This document shows positions 9,275 through 18,024 of a stretch of 64,000 bases of DNA, piece by piece. How positions within the stretch are numbered: position 1 is the stretch's first letter; every line of letters begins with the position of its first letter. This DNA comes from Chitinophagales bacterium (lineage in GTDB: Bacteria > Bacteroidota > Bacteroidia > Chitinophagales > Chitinophagaceae). The notes under the pieces are model-generated. The model was not told the DNA's origin. It saw nothing but the letters and a program-made list of their open reading frames with translations, and searched no databases. Both the position numbers and the translations under genes were made by a program. The stretch lies in the NCBI GenBank assembly GCA_020636575.1, contig JACJXP010000002.1, forward strand, positions 310,001 through 374,000, read 5' to 3'.

Positions 9275-10578
9275 ACCACTTCTCCTTCAAGATCATAATC
9301 GTATGCTTTGCTGATACGGACATTCACAAAATCACCGATCGGGAGTTTTTGATCGGCTGCGATCACTACTTCATTATCTACCTCTACGGAATCAAATTCA
9401 GTGCGACCTAAATAACGACCTGCTTCCTTTTTATCAATGATGGTTTTGAATACTTTCCCGACTTTTTGCTGATTGAGTTCATAAGAAATATCCTGCTGTA
9501 CTTCCATGATCTCCTGTGCCCTCAACTCTTTTTCTTCTGTTGTAAGATCATCATTCAATTCATACCCGGAAGTTCCTTCCTCATGTGAATAGGTGAAGAT
9601 CCCTACCCTGTCGAACCGATGCTTTTGTAAAAACTCTTTTAATTCTTCCACATCATCTTCTGTTTCTCCGGGGAAACCGGCGATCAATGTGGTTCGTAAA
9701 CAGATGCCCGGCACTTTTTCACGGATAGCAAGGATCAATTCTTCCATCTCTTTCCGGGTGATCTGGCGCTTCATGGCTTTGAGCATATTATCCGAAGCAT
9801 GCTGCAATGGCATATCCAGGTAGTTACAGATATTATCTCTTTCCCTGATCACATCCAGAACATCTAAGGGGAATTTAGAAGGATAAGCATAATGCAAACG
9901 GATCCACTCTAATCCTTTAACATCGGCGAGACGATGCAAAAGATCACCGAGCATCCTTTTTTTATAAATATCCAGTCCGTAATAAGTCAATTCCTGTGCT
10001 ATCAGCATGATCTCTTTCACACCTTTCTTTACTAACCCTTCTGCTTCTTTTACCAATTCTTCAATCGGTTTGCTAATATGCTGACCCCTCATTAATGGAA
10101 TTGCACAAAATGCACAGGTACGGTTACAGCCTTCTGATATCTTCATGTAAGCATAATGCTGTGGTGTTGCGAGCAACCTCTCACCGACCAACTCTGCTTT
10201 ATAATCTGCCTCAAACTGTTTTAGGATAAGTGGCAGTTCCATAGTGCCAAAAAAAGCATCCACTTCCGGTATCTCTTCTTCAAGATTATTCTTATATCGT
10301 TCACTCAGGCAACCGGTCACATATACTTTATCCAGTTTGCCCTTTCTTTTTAATTCTACCTGGTCAAGAATGGTGTTGATACTTTCTTCTTTGGCTTTAT
10401 CAATAAATCCACAGGTGTTCACCACTACAATGTTGTGGTCATGTTTCCCATTTTCATGCACCACATCAATATCATTAGCTTTCAACTGGCCGCTCAGCAC
10501 TTCGCTATCCACCATATTCTTGCTGCACCCAAGGGTGATGATATTAACTTTGTCTTTATGTAGTTTCCCAGTCTTCAA
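9271..10578 (-). CDS. rimO: Ribosomal protein S12 methylthiotransferase RimO (TTG start)
   Basis: The 435-residue radical-SAM enzyme adds a methylthio group to an aspartate of ribosomal protein S12. It shows the N-terminal cluster-binding domain (TLGCSKNMVDSE), the radical SAM motif CNRTCAFCAIP (CxxxCxxC) and a C-terminal TRAM domain. The start must be TTG at 10578. There is no ATG or GTG between it and the essential N-terminal cysteine, and an in-frame TGA lies six codons upstream. The TTG overlaps the ftsY stop as ATTGA, which implies translational coupling. Its 3' end overlaps the TMEM175-type gene. Confidence 0.96.
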   Translation of the reverse strand: MKTGKLHKDKVNIITLGCSKNMVDSEVLSGQLKANDIDVVHENGKHDHNIVVVNTCGFIDKAKEESINTILDQVELKRKGKLDKVYVTGCLSERYKNNLEEEIPEVDAFFGTMELPLILKQFEADYKAELVGERLLATPQHYAYMKISEGCNRTCAFCAIPLMRGQHISKPIEELVKEAEGLVKKGVKEIMLIAQELTYYGLDIYKKRMLGDLLHRLADVKGLEWIRLHYAYPSKFPLDVLDVIRERDNICNYLDMPLQHASDNMLKAMKRQITRKEMEELILAIREKVPGICLRTTLIAGFPGETEDDVEELKEFLQKHRFDRVGIFTYSHEEGTSGYELNDDLTTEEKELRAQEIMEVQQDISYELNQQKVGKVFKTIIDKKEAGRYLGRTEFDSVEVDNEVVIAADQKLPIGDFVNVRISKAYDYDLEGEVV

Positions 10579-11549
10579 TTCTCTTCTTTTGTTTCAAGAT
10601 TAAACAAACTATCTACAAACTCATGCTTATCAAAAACAAGCAGATCTTCCATTTTTTCTCCAACTCCAATAAACTTTACCGGAATTTTAAACTGGTTGGC
10701 AATAGCCAATACTACTCCACCTTTTGCTGTTCCGTCCAGCTTGGTGATCGCTAATGCGCTAACATCAGTGGCGGCAGTAAAATGTTTGGCCTGCTCTAAT
10801 GCATTCTGTCCTGTTGAACCATCCAGCACCAGTAATACTTCATGTGGCGCATCAGGAATTGTTTTTTGCACCACCCTTTTGATCTTGCTCAGTTCATCCA
10901 TCAGGTGGGCTTTGTTATGTAACCTTCCTGCAGTATCAATTAGTACCACATCGCTTTTCCGTGACACAGCACTTTGTACTGTATCAAAAGCAACAGCTGC
11001 CGGGTCGCTGCCCATATCTTGCTTTACAATAGGCACACCTACTCTTTCACTCCAGATCGTCAACTGATCCACTGCTGCTGCCCTGAAGGTATCAGCAGCT
11101 CCCAGTAACACTTCTTTCCCTGCCAGTTTGAAATTGTAGGCCAGCTTACCGATCGTAGTGGTCTTCCCCACTCCGTTCACACCAACCACCAAAATCACAT
11201 AAGGCCTGGCAGGAAGTTCCGAATCGAACGCATAACTATTTGTTTCCGGGGCATCTACAAGCAATTGCTCAATTTCTTGTTGCAGCATTTTATTGAGCTC
11301 GGAAGTGTTCATATACTTATCCTTCGACACCCTTTTTTCGATCCGGTCAATGATCTTTACCGTTGTATCGATGCCTACATCGGCACTTACCAGCGCTTCT
11401 TCCAGGTTATCCAATACTTCGTCATCCACACTACTCTTCCCTGCCACTGCCCGGGTGATCTTAGCCAGAAAACCCTCTTTGGTTTTTTGCAACCCCTGGT
11501 CAAGGCTTTCCTTTTCTTTTTTTCCGAATAGTTTATTGAAGAATCCCAT
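10575..11549 (-). CDS. ftsY: Signal recognition particle receptor FtsY
   Basis: The 324-residue GTPase receives SRP-ribosome complexes at the inner membrane. It has the short N-terminal basic segment (MGFFNKLFGKKEKES), the four-helix N domain and the SRP GTPase G domain with GVNGVGKTTTIGKLA (P-loop), DTFRAAAVDQL, DTAGR and TKLDGTAKGG. It lacks the long acidic A domain of E. coli FtsY, as is usual outside enteric bacteria. The stop codon overlaps the rimO start. A terminator lies between it and the upstream rpmB-rpmG-DUF4295 genes, so it probably has its own promoter or depends on read-through. Confidence 0.97.
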   Translation of the reverse strand: MGFFNKLFGKKEKESLDQGLQKTKEGFLAKITRAVAGKSSVDDEVLDNLEEALVSADVGIDTTVKIIDRIEKRVSKDKYMNTSELNKMLQQEIEQLLVDAPETNSYAFDSELPARPYVILVVGVNGVGKTTTIGKLAYNFKLAGKEVLLGAADTFRAAAVDQLTIWSERVGVPIVKQDMGSDPAAVAFDTVQSAVSRKSDVVLIDTAGRLHNKAHLMDELSKIKRVVQKTIPDAPHEVLLVLDGSTGQNALEQAKHFTAATDVSALAITKLDGTAKGGVVLAIANQFKIPVKFIGVGEKMEDLLVFDKHEFVDSLFNLETKEEN

Positions 11550-11580
11550 TTTACCGGTCGTTTTCTTTTATGAACCTATA

Positions 11581-11618
11581 AAAAAAATAAAAGCCATCCG
11601 CAAATACGAATAGCTTTT
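11581..11618 (-). terminator. Intrinsic terminator after the rpmB-rpmG-DUF4295 genes
   Basis: On the minus strand a 12-base-pair stem (arms 11607-11618 and 11589-11600, two G-U pairs, six-base loop) is followed by a run of seven T residues at 11581-11587. It begins 22 bases after the DUF4295 stop and ends 31 bases before the ftsY start. Confidence 0.8.
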
Positions 11619-11639
11619 ACAATATGTTAAACGGCTTTT

Positions 11640-11810
11640 TTATTTGCCAGACAATACATCTTTCACTTTATCCTTGTGAATCATCACTTCTTTGAAAGTG
11701 TAAGCTCCTGTCTTGGGGCTGCGTACAGCCTTGATCACTTTCGAATAGTTCTTTGACTCTGCGGCTGTTTTCGGGTCCTTCTTGATCGCTGTTTTCGCTG
11801 ATTTTGCCAT
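11640..11810 (-). CDS. DUF4295 small basic protein
   Basis: A 56-residue ORF starts with ATG at 11810, two bases after rpmG, and ends at TAA 11640-11642. The product begins MAKSAKTAIKKDPKTAAESK and is rich in lysine, like small ribosome-associated proteins. Its position directly behind rpmB and rpmG is the standard Bacteroidota arrangement for DUF4295 proteins. A ribosome-linked role is inferred from context and charge only; no function has been shown to my knowledge. Confidence 0.88.
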   Translation of the reverse strand: MAKSAKTAIKKDPKTAAESKNYSKVIKAVRSPKTGAYTFKEVMIHKDKVKDVLSGK

Positions 11811-11812
11811 GA

Positions 11813-11995
11813 TTACTTGATTTCTTTATGAACAGTTACTTTTTTAAGAATAGGGTTATACTTCTTTAACTCCATTCTTTCAGGATTATTCTTTTTGTTC
11901 TTAACAGTGATATAACGGCTGGTGCCGGGCTGACCACTGTTCTTGTGTTCAGTACATTCTAAAATTACCTGTACACGGTTGCCTTTCTTTGCCAT
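11813..11995 (-). CDS. rpmG: 50S ribosomal protein L33
   Basis: The 60-residue basic protein has the L33 sequence pattern: VQVILECTEHKNSG, then RYITVKNKKNNPERMELKKYNP and a final LKKVTVHKEIK. It lacks the CxxC zinc ribbon of C+ paralogues (only one cysteine is seen), so it is the zinc-independent form. It sits 11 bases after rpmB and 2 bases before the DUF4295 gene, forming a ribosomal operon. Confidence 0.97.
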   Translation of the reverse strand: MAKKGNRVQVILECTEHKNSGQPGTSRYITVKNKKNNPERMELKKYNPILKKVTVHKEIK

Positions 11996-12006
11996 TGTTT
12001 AATGAT

Positions 12007-12243
12007 TTAAATATGCTGACCCTGAGCTCTTAACTCTTTTACAACTGTATAAAGTCCTTTTTTATTGATAGTGCGGATAGCATCCGTTGTCAACTTTAAT
12101 GTGATCCACTTATCTTCTTCGGCCAGGTAAAAACGTTTTTTCTGCAAATTGGGCAAAAACCGGCGCTTGGTCTTGATATTTGAATGCGAAACCTTGTGGC
12201 CGCCGATCGGCGTTTTTCCTGTAACCTGACAAACTCTGGCCAT
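12007..12243 (-). CDS. rpmB: 50S ribosomal protein L28
   Basis: The 78-residue protein starts MARVCQVTGKTPIGGHKVSH, the typical L28 N-terminus, and continues with NIKTKRRFLPNLQKKRF and the WITLKLTTDAIRTI segment. I start at ATG 12243; an in-frame upstream extension of eight codons is not conserved. It is first in the rpmB-rpmG-DUF4295 operon, with a Bacteroidota -7 box just upstream. Confidence 0.97.
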   Translation of the reverse strand: MARVCQVTGKTPIGGHKVSHSNIKTKRRFLPNLQKKRFYLAEEDKWITLKLTTDAIRTINKKGLYTVVKELRAQGQHI

Positions 12244-12264
12244 AATGATCAAAATTTTGGACGG

Positions 12265-12272
12265 CAAAGGTA
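12265..12272 (-). promoter_or_regulatory. Probable -7 box (TACCTTTG) of the rpmB operon promoter
   Basis: On the minus strand TACCTTTG matches the Bacteroidota TAnnTTTG consensus and lies 21 bases upstream of the rpmB start codon. A TTTG sits only 12 bases further upstream (12285-12288), closer than the normal spacing, so the -33 partner is uncertain. Confidence 0.45.
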
Positions 12273-12382
12273 AGGGAAAGATGTCAAATTACAGTGGCAT
12301 TTCGAAGTTTTTTTTGCCCCTATGTGGAAAACTGCTGTTCTTTCTTATACAATGATAATCAATATAAAATAACTCCGAAAAC

Positions 12383-14824
12383 CTAGTTGCCCGTACCCAC
12401 CCTTTCGGTTTCTTCTGTAGCGCCTCCGGATGACCTTCTGACCGTTTTCATCGGTTTGCCAAATCGCCAGTTAAAAGTGATCCGGAAAACCCGGGAATCC
12501 CATTTTACTTCAAAAGGTTCATCCGAGTTCTCAAACCTGGAATAACCTGAGTAGTTCTGGGTGTAAAACATATCCCGTACGGTGAATCGCAATGTGCCTT
12601 TGTTTTTCAGGATCTGCTTTGAAATGCCTGCTCCTAATTCTCCCTGCGGTGTTAATGATTCCTGTAAGTCGATCTGACTATTGGTCTGGTAATATCCTCC
12701 CAGTTCAGCAGCCCATCCCTTTTTCAACTGGAACTGGTTGTTCAGGCTGATGTTTAACTGGTCTACCTCGGCCCTTAATGGCACCCACACCACTCCCTGT
12801 ATTATCTTATGATTATACACCGCAACACTTGTAAGGTTCCACCATTTTGTAACCGGCAACTGTAATGTTACTGTTGCCCCTATATTATGAAAACTACCCA
12901 CATTGCCACGGGTATAAATGATGATATTCTTATTTACATTACTGCTATTGGTATCAATAATAAATATCTGGGAGAAATAATCTTTCAGATAATTATAAGA
13001 AATGCTTGTTGAAAGTATTTGTTTGAACGTATGAATAATCTCAAAATTCCAGGTGTATTGCGGACGTATATATGGGTTGCCTCCCATGAATGTGTACTTG
13101 TTCAGCGTAATGAGAAAAGGATTCAGGTTCTGGAATGGCGGCCGGTCAATCCTTCTCCCCATGCGGAATGTGAAAGTATTATTGCTGTCCAGGTCATACG
13201 AAACAAAGGCTGAAGGAAATATACTGGCATAGTTACGGGTAAACGATGAATCTTTTACAGCCGCATTGCCCAATTGGTTTGCCTTATAACCGGTGTGCTC
13301 ATATCGCAATCCTGCCTGCCAGTGCCATTTACCATCCTTCATATCGATACTGCTATAAACCGCATTGATATTTTCATCATATAAAAAATGGTTGCTTCTG
13401 CCCAGGTCATCGTACCATGTATTTCCGTCATTGAAAAAGTATTCAGTAAGATTATCTGTATTGGTAGTAGCTGTTTTAAACCCGGCCTCCCATAAAAAAT
13501 TGCGGAAACGTTTTGAGTAATCCAGTTTAGCTGTGAATATCTCCAGCGTAGCAGGTACATTTCCCTTTGTGGCCTGTATCGGACTACCGGGTGTGCTTAC
13601 CTGTGTTTGAAAAGATTGTCCCCCGTTGATCCTGAATTGAATGACATCAATATCTGCCGATAATTCTTCATCGCTATTAAAACTATGGCGACCGTTAAAA
13701 TTGAAACCCGACCTGTTGAAATAAGTATCCCGGGTTCCCCATGTTTTAATGGTGGAGTCAATTACATAAGCCGGGCTCATCCAGTCTATGCTGCTAACAC
13801 TTTTTGCCTCTCTATCCATATCCACCCCGGTAAAGGAAACACCCAGGGTAGTTTTATTACTGGCAAAGAAATCTATTCCTGCTTTTAAAGTATGTGCGGT
13901 GATGCCTGTTTTAGAGAAATTAGGTTGACGCAGCAACAATGAATCATTCCCGTTCGCATCAAAATATTTACGGAGAGCAAACAGGTTCATCATTTCCTTA
14001 CCTAAGCGATTGCCATAATTCAGGTACACATTAAATTTTCCATTACGATAGTTCAGATTAAGACTGTTGTTGCTTTTTGTATAAAACCCCTGTCCCAGGC
14101 TAAGACTTAATGAACCATTGAATCCTCTTTGTCTTATTTTCTTTGTTTTAATATTAATGATACCTGCATTACCGGCTGCATCATATTTAGCACCGGGATT
14201 ATCGATCAGTTCTATTACATCAACCTGCGATGCACTCATCCCCGATAAATAAGCCTGCAGTTCTTCTCCGCTTAGCTGTGTCTGTTTCCCATCGATCAAA
14301 ACCATTACACTGGGTTTACCCTTCATGATGATAGCCCCTTCTCTTGACACAGTGATACCGGGTGATTTTTGTAATACATCCATTACGGTAGCCCCTGCAT
14401 TGGTGATACCCGCATCCACATTGATCACTGTTTTATCCGGATCAAATTGCACAAATGGCCTGTTGGAGGTTACTGTAACTCCTTGCAACGAAGAGGCCTG
14501 TTGCTGTAAGGTTATTTTTTCTGTGTAACCGGATTGCTGTTGCAGATTGCTTATGTTGAGGAATACGGTTTGGTAACCGGTGTGTGATACTTTTAATAAA
14601 TAATCATTGCCCTGCAATCCTTCAAACTCTGCAATGCCTTTTTGATCCGAGCCCTGCACTTGTATCTCTACAGAGTCTGTCGTTAATAAATAAACTGAAG
14701 CAGCAGGCAAAGCCTGACCGGCATCGTTGACAATAGTTAGTTTCAGCGGCCTTCCCTGCTGCTGTTGCGCATTGCTATGAATGCATAAAACTAAAATGGC
14801 TATACTTAAAACAAATCTTTTCAT
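12383..14824 (-). CDS. TonB-receptor-like outer-membrane beta-barrel protein
   Basis: The 813-residue protein has a signal peptide (ending IHSNAQ), a carboxypeptidase-regulatory-like beta domain (~residues 25-105), a plug domain (~120-225, with VMDVLQKSPGITV, VLIDGKQ and GNAGIINIKTK) and a long C-terminal barrel rich in alternating aromatic strands. This is the architecture of the Bacteroidota outer-membrane beta-barrel family 3, related to TonB-dependent receptors. No partner SusD-type lipoprotein is adjacent, so the substrate cannot be guessed and it is unlikely to be a classical glycan uptake pair. It is divergent from lpdA. Confidence 0.88.
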   Translation of the reverse strand: MKRFVLSIAILVLCIHSNAQQQQGRPLKLTIVNDAGQALPAASVYLLTTDSVEIQVQGSDQKGIAEFEGLQGNDYLLKVSHTGYQTVFLNISNLQQQSGYTEKITLQQQASSLQGVTVTSNRPFVQFDPDKTVINVDAGITNAGATVMDVLQKSPGITVSREGAIIMKGKPSVMVLIDGKQTQLSGEELQAYLSGMSASQVDVIELIDNPGAKYDAAGNAGIINIKTKKIRQRGFNGSLSLSLGQGFYTKSNNSLNLNYRNGKFNVYLNYGNRLGKEMMNLFALRKYFDANGNDSLLLRQPNFSKTGITAHTLKAGIDFFASNKTTLGVSFTGVDMDREAKSVSSIDWMSPAYVIDSTIKTWGTRDTYFNRSGFNFNGRHSFNSDEELSADIDVIQFRINGGQSFQTQVSTPGSPIQATKGNVPATLEIFTAKLDYSKRFRNFLWEAGFKTATTNTDNLTEYFFNDGNTWYDDLGRSNHFLYDENINAVYSSIDMKDGKWHWQAGLRYEHTGYKANQLGNAAVKDSSFTRNYASIFPSAFVSYDLDSNNTFTFRMGRRIDRPPFQNLNPFLITLNKYTFMGGNPYIRPQYTWNFEIIHTFKQILSTSISYNYLKDYFSQIFIIDTNSSNVNKNIIIYTRGNVGSFHNIGATVTLQLPVTKWWNLTSVAVYNHKIIQGVVWVPLRAEVDQLNISLNNQFQLKKGWAAELGGYYQTNSQIDLQESLTPQGELGAGISKQILKNKGTLRFTVRDMFYTQNYSGYSRFENSDEPFEVKWDSRVFRITFNWRFGKPMKTVRRSSGGATEETERVGTGN

Positions 14825-14919
14825 AAAGTTGCAGTTACCGAAAATAATTTCTTTAAAATGAGTGATGTATATTTTTTATTTCAATGGTTTAAAAGACAGA
14901 TAAGCGAAGGATTTCCGCT

Positions 14920-14951
14920 TTTGCCCATATCCCTGTTTTCAAATAACTTCG
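14920..14951 (+). promoter_or_regulatory. Probable lpdA promoter (TTTG-N20-TAACTTCG)
   Basis: TTTG at 14920-14923 and TAACTTCG at 14944-14951 are separated by exactly 20 bases. This matches the Bacteroidota -33/-7 arrangement with one mismatch in the -7 box. The ATG of lpdA follows 48 bases downstream, leaving a normal-length leader. Confidence 0.5.
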
Positions 14952-14999
14952 CAGCCTGTTTATATGGTAAATCAGTTATCAACTAATTAATTTTCAGCT

Positions 15000-16403
15000 A
15001 TGGCATACGATGTAGTAGTTCTTGGAAGCGGCCCCGGTGGATATGTGGCAGCTATCAGGGCTTCCCAGTTAGGTTTTAAGACAGCAATTATTGAAAAAGA
15101 AAGCCTCGGCGGTATTTGCCTCAACTGGGGTTGTATCCCTACCAAGGCATTATTGAAAAGTGCACAGGTAAATGAATATATCAAACATGCCAAAGACTTT
15201 GGTATTGAAGCCAGCGGCACTCCCCAGTTTGATGCGGTGATCAAAAGAAGCCGCGGTGTGGCCGATAAAATGAGTAAAGGCGTTCAATTCCTGATGAAAA
15301 AGAATAAGATAGATGTCATCATGGGATTCGGGAAACTGGTAGCTAAAGGAAAGCTGGAAGTAACAGCTGCAGACGGCAGCAAACAAACTGTTGAAGCCAA
15401 ACATATCATTATCGCCACTGGCGGACGCAGCCGTGAATTGCCTTCTATGAAAATAGATGGTAAAAAGATCATTGGTTACCGTGAAGCGATGGTATTACCT
15501 CAAATGCCAAAATCCATGATCGTTGTGGGTAGCGGCGCCATCGGTGTGGAGTTTGCTTATTTCTATAATAGTATGGGTACAAAAGTTACCATCGTGGAGT
15601 TTATGCCACGCATTGTACCGGTGGAAGATGAGGACATTTCCAAAGAACTGGAAAAGCAATACAAGAAGAACGGCATTGAAATTATGACCAGCAGCGAAGT
15701 AACAGCTGTTGATACATCCGGCAATGGTGTAAAAGCAACGGTAAAATCTGCCAATGGTGAAACAACATTAGAAGCTGATATATTATTAAGCGCTGTAGGT
15801 GTAGCTGCCAATATTGAAGGTATCGGTTTAGAAACTTTGGGCATCAAAACTGATAAAGGAAGAATAACTGTAGACAAATACGGACAAACAAATGTACCCG
15901 GCATTTATGCGATCGGTGATTGCTCACCCGGCCAGGCACTGGCCCACGTAGCCAGCAAAGAAGGTATTATTTGTGCAGAAGCTATCGCTTATAATGAGCA
16001 CAAATACCATCACCAGCCGGAACCTATTGATTATAATAATATCCCGGGCTGTACTTATTGTGTACCGGAGATCGCTTCTGTGGGTTACACAGAGAAACAA
16101 GCTAAAGAAGCCGGTTATGAAGTGAAAGTAGGTAAGTTCCCGCTGAGTGCCAGCGGTAAAGCTTCTGCAGCCGGACATCCCGAAGGATTTATCAAAGTGA
16201 TCTTTGATGCCAAGTACGGCGAATGGTTAGGTACTCACATGATCGGTTATAATGTAACTGAGATGATCGCTGAAACAGTAACCGCCCGGAAACTGGAAAC
16301 CACTTATCATGAAGTACTGAATGCCATCCACCCCCACCCCACTATCAGTGAAAGCATCAAAGATGCCATTGAAGTGGCCTACGGAGAAGCCATACATATA
16401 TAA
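15000..16403 (+). CDS. lpdA: Dihydrolipoyl dehydrogenase (E3)
   Basis: The 467-residue flavoprotein reoxidises dihydrolipoamide in 2-oxoacid dehydrogenase complexes. It has the FAD-binding GSGPGGYVAAIRA, the redox disulfide GGICLNWGCIPTKALL, the NAD-binding GSGAIGVEFA, and the C-terminal HPHPTISE active-site motif. It is a stand-alone gene here; a possible E2 partner lies 20 kb away at 36857. Both a terminator and a promoter frame it, consistent with a monocistronic unit. Confidence 0.97.
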   Translation: MAYDVVVLGSGPGGYVAAIRASQLGFKTAIIEKESLGGICLNWGCIPTKALLKSAQVNEYIKHAKDFGIEASGTPQFDAVIKRSRGVADKMSKGVQFLMKKNKIDVIMGFGKLVAKGKLEVTAADGSKQTVEAKHIIIATGGRSRELPSMKIDGKKIIGYREAMVLPQMPKSMIVVGSGAIGVEFAYFYNSMGTKVTIVEFMPRIVPVEDEDISKELEKQYKKNGIEIMTSSEVTAVDTSGNGVKATVKSANGETTLEADILLSAVGVAANIEGIGLETLGIKTDKGRITVDKYGQTNVPGIYAIGDCSPGQALAHVASKEGIICAEAIAYNEHKYHHQPEPIDYNNIPGCTYCVPEIASVGYTEKQAKEAGYEVKVGKFPLSASGKASAAGHPEGFIKVIFDAKYGEWLGTHMIGYNVTEMIAETVTARKLETTYHEVLNAIHPHPTISESIKDAIEVAYGEAIHI

Positions 16404-16422
16404 GCCTGACAAAACAACAATA

Positions 16423-16453
16423 AAAAAAGGGTCGCCAACAGCGATCCTTTTTT
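16423..16453 (+). terminator. Intrinsic terminator after lpdA
   Basis: A 13-base-pair stem with a single G-U pair (16423-16435 and 16441-16453) encloses the loop CAACA and ends in six T residues. It begins 19 bases after the lpdA stop codon. Confidence 0.85.
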
Positions 16454-16462
16454 AACAAAATA

Positions 16463-16489
16463 GGCCGCTTTACATTCCGTAAAGCGGCC
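16463..16489 (-). terminator. Hairpin after the M43 protease gene
   Basis: The perfect 11-base-pair stem ggccgctttac / gtaaagcggcc (16463-16473 and 16479-16489) with loop ATTCC lies 35 bases beyond the minus-strand protease stop. The following T tract is broken (TATTTTG), so termination efficiency is uncertain. Together with the lpdA terminator it separates the two convergent genes. Confidence 0.6.
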
Positions 16490-16524
16490 ATTGCTTGCCG
16501 TTAGTGTTCTCTATTGGTTGCGAC

Positions 16525-17733
16525 TTATTGTTTGATAAACTTCTTTCTGATAGACAACCCATCAGTTCTCTTTGCTGCAAGGAAATACATGCCGGGTACC
16601 AACCTGCTTACGTCAATGGTTTGTGTTTTAGCATTGACCACTACCGTCATCAATGCATTGCCCTGAATATTAATGATCCGCACCGTGGTACCCAGCCAGC
16701 GGGCATCATAAGTAAGATCCAGTTTTAACTCCTCTTTAGCAGGATTGGGATACAAATGAGGCTCCAGCCATTTGGGATCATCGTCCGGCAAGGGTGATTC
16801 AAATATCAATGGCGTATCCAGCCCTTTTGAAGTGAGTAAGCTGTTCCGTGGGCCGCCGGGTTCAAACAAAGACCGCATTCTTGCTTTTTGTCCGTTGCTG
16901 AACATATTGATGCAGGCATCACTGGTAAAATCCATGTAATTATTATACATATCCCCTGTTGGCGCATTGCCGCAGGTAATACGTATGCCTGTCGGGCAGC
17001 CGGGTGTATAACTGGCTTGTTTAGGCGTATCACTTACCTTATCATCCCCGCAATTCTCATCACCCCAGATATGTAATAAACTCATCCAGTGACCCGCTTC
17101 ATGTACAATGGTTTTGTTTCCAGCTTTAAAAGCACCGAAATCAATTACGAGTCCATCCACATTTTCAGCGCCACCCACTACACTGGAGTAGCCGGCAAAT
17201 TTATTCAGGTCGCAAACCCAGATGTTCATATAGCTTTTGGGGTCCCATGCGTCATCTCCCATTTCGGAAGAGAATTTTACTTTATCATCAATACCCCAGT
17301 TGCCAAGCGGCGTATACTTTTTTATAATACCGGTTGCACTTCTTTTATTGGGGTCAGATGTAGCCAGCTGAAACTCTATCTCACAATCTGCAGCCAGTGA
17401 TTTAAAAACTGCAGGAATATTTACTGTATCTGCATTTTGTTTTCTGAAACACTCATTAAGCAATGCCAGTTGTTCATGCACAATGGCATCATCAATTTTT
17501 TGATTGGGGAAATGATACAACACATGTACTACTACAGGTATTTTGATCACTTCTTTATATAAGCGTCCTGCTGTTTGCTGCAGCGTATGTGTATTGATAA
17601 AACCTTCAAGATCCCTGAATGTGATCGCTGATGATACTGTACGGCTGTAATCCTGTCCGGCACATTCTCTTTGTGCCAGGGTAGCCTCTGTGGTCAATAA
17701 AAAGAATAACAGAATGAATACTCCTGTCTTCAT
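16525..17733 (-). CDS. Secreted M43-family (pappalysin-like) zinc metalloprotease with T9SS sorting domain
   Basis: The 402-residue protein has a signal peptide (ending EATLAQ) and the extended metzincin zinc motif at residues 211-221, HEAGHWMSLLH, followed by WGD and a paired-cysteine region. A Met-turn-like segment NNYMDF follows. The last ~75 residues (LYPNPAKEELKLDL to IRKKFIKQ) form a T9SS C-terminal sorting domain. It should be exported by T9SS and act on extracellular protein. It resembles the cytophagalysin/ulilysin group; substrate specificity cannot be read from sequence. Confidence 0.92.
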   Translation of the reverse strand: MKTGVFILLFFLLTTEATLAQRECAGQDYSRTVSSAITFRDLEGFINTHTLQQTAGRLYKEVIKIPVVVHVLYHFPNQKIDDAIVHEQLALLNECFRKQNADTVNIPAVFKSLAADCEIEFQLATSDPNKRSATGIIKKYTPLGNWGIDDKVKFSSEMGDDAWDPKSYMNIWVCDLNKFAGYSSVVGGAENVDGLVIDFGAFKAGNKTIVHEAGHWMSLLHIWGDENCGDDKVSDTPKQASYTPGCPTGIRITCGNAPTGDMYNNYMDFTSDACINMFSNGQKARMRSLFEPGGPRNSLLTSKGLDTPLIFESPLPDDDPKWLEPHLYPNPAKEELKLDLTYDARWLGTTVRIINIQGNALMTVVVNAKTQTIDVSRLVPGMYFLAAKRTDGLSIRKKFIKQ

Positions 17734-18000
17734 AGTTCCAAATTATAGGTGTACTAAGGGCAGGGCAAACATCATATTTGCCATGAGATATTCATGGGGA
17801 TTGGAACTAAAAGAGGATACAGTAAATTAAAAAGGAAGTGTCAAAGGGAATCAGATTTCGGAGAGTACCCGGCGTTGCCGGTTGAACTATTTGTAAAGAT
17901 AATTTTTAAACTGAGTTATGCAAGAGGGCAGCAAGTATTGTCTTCATAACTAATTGAAAAACAGTGCAGCATTTTAACAGTGCCGTTAAATTTCAGTACT

Positions 18001-18008
18001 TATTTTTG
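18001..18008 (+). promoter_or_regulatory. Possible -7 box (TATTTTTG) upstream of the glutaminyl cyclase-like gene
   Basis: TATTTTTG matches TAnnTTTG and ends 16 bases before the ATG. No TTTG is found at the expected upstream distance, so this is tentative. The rest of the 291-base gap from 17734 holds nothing I recognise. Confidence 0.3.
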
Positions 18009-18024
18009 TACAAAATAGCTGATA

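Noticed and set aside
17869..17881. Small hairpin CCGGC-GTT-GCCGG
   Set aside because: Five base pairs with a three-base loop and no T tract; likely chance in a 291-base gap.
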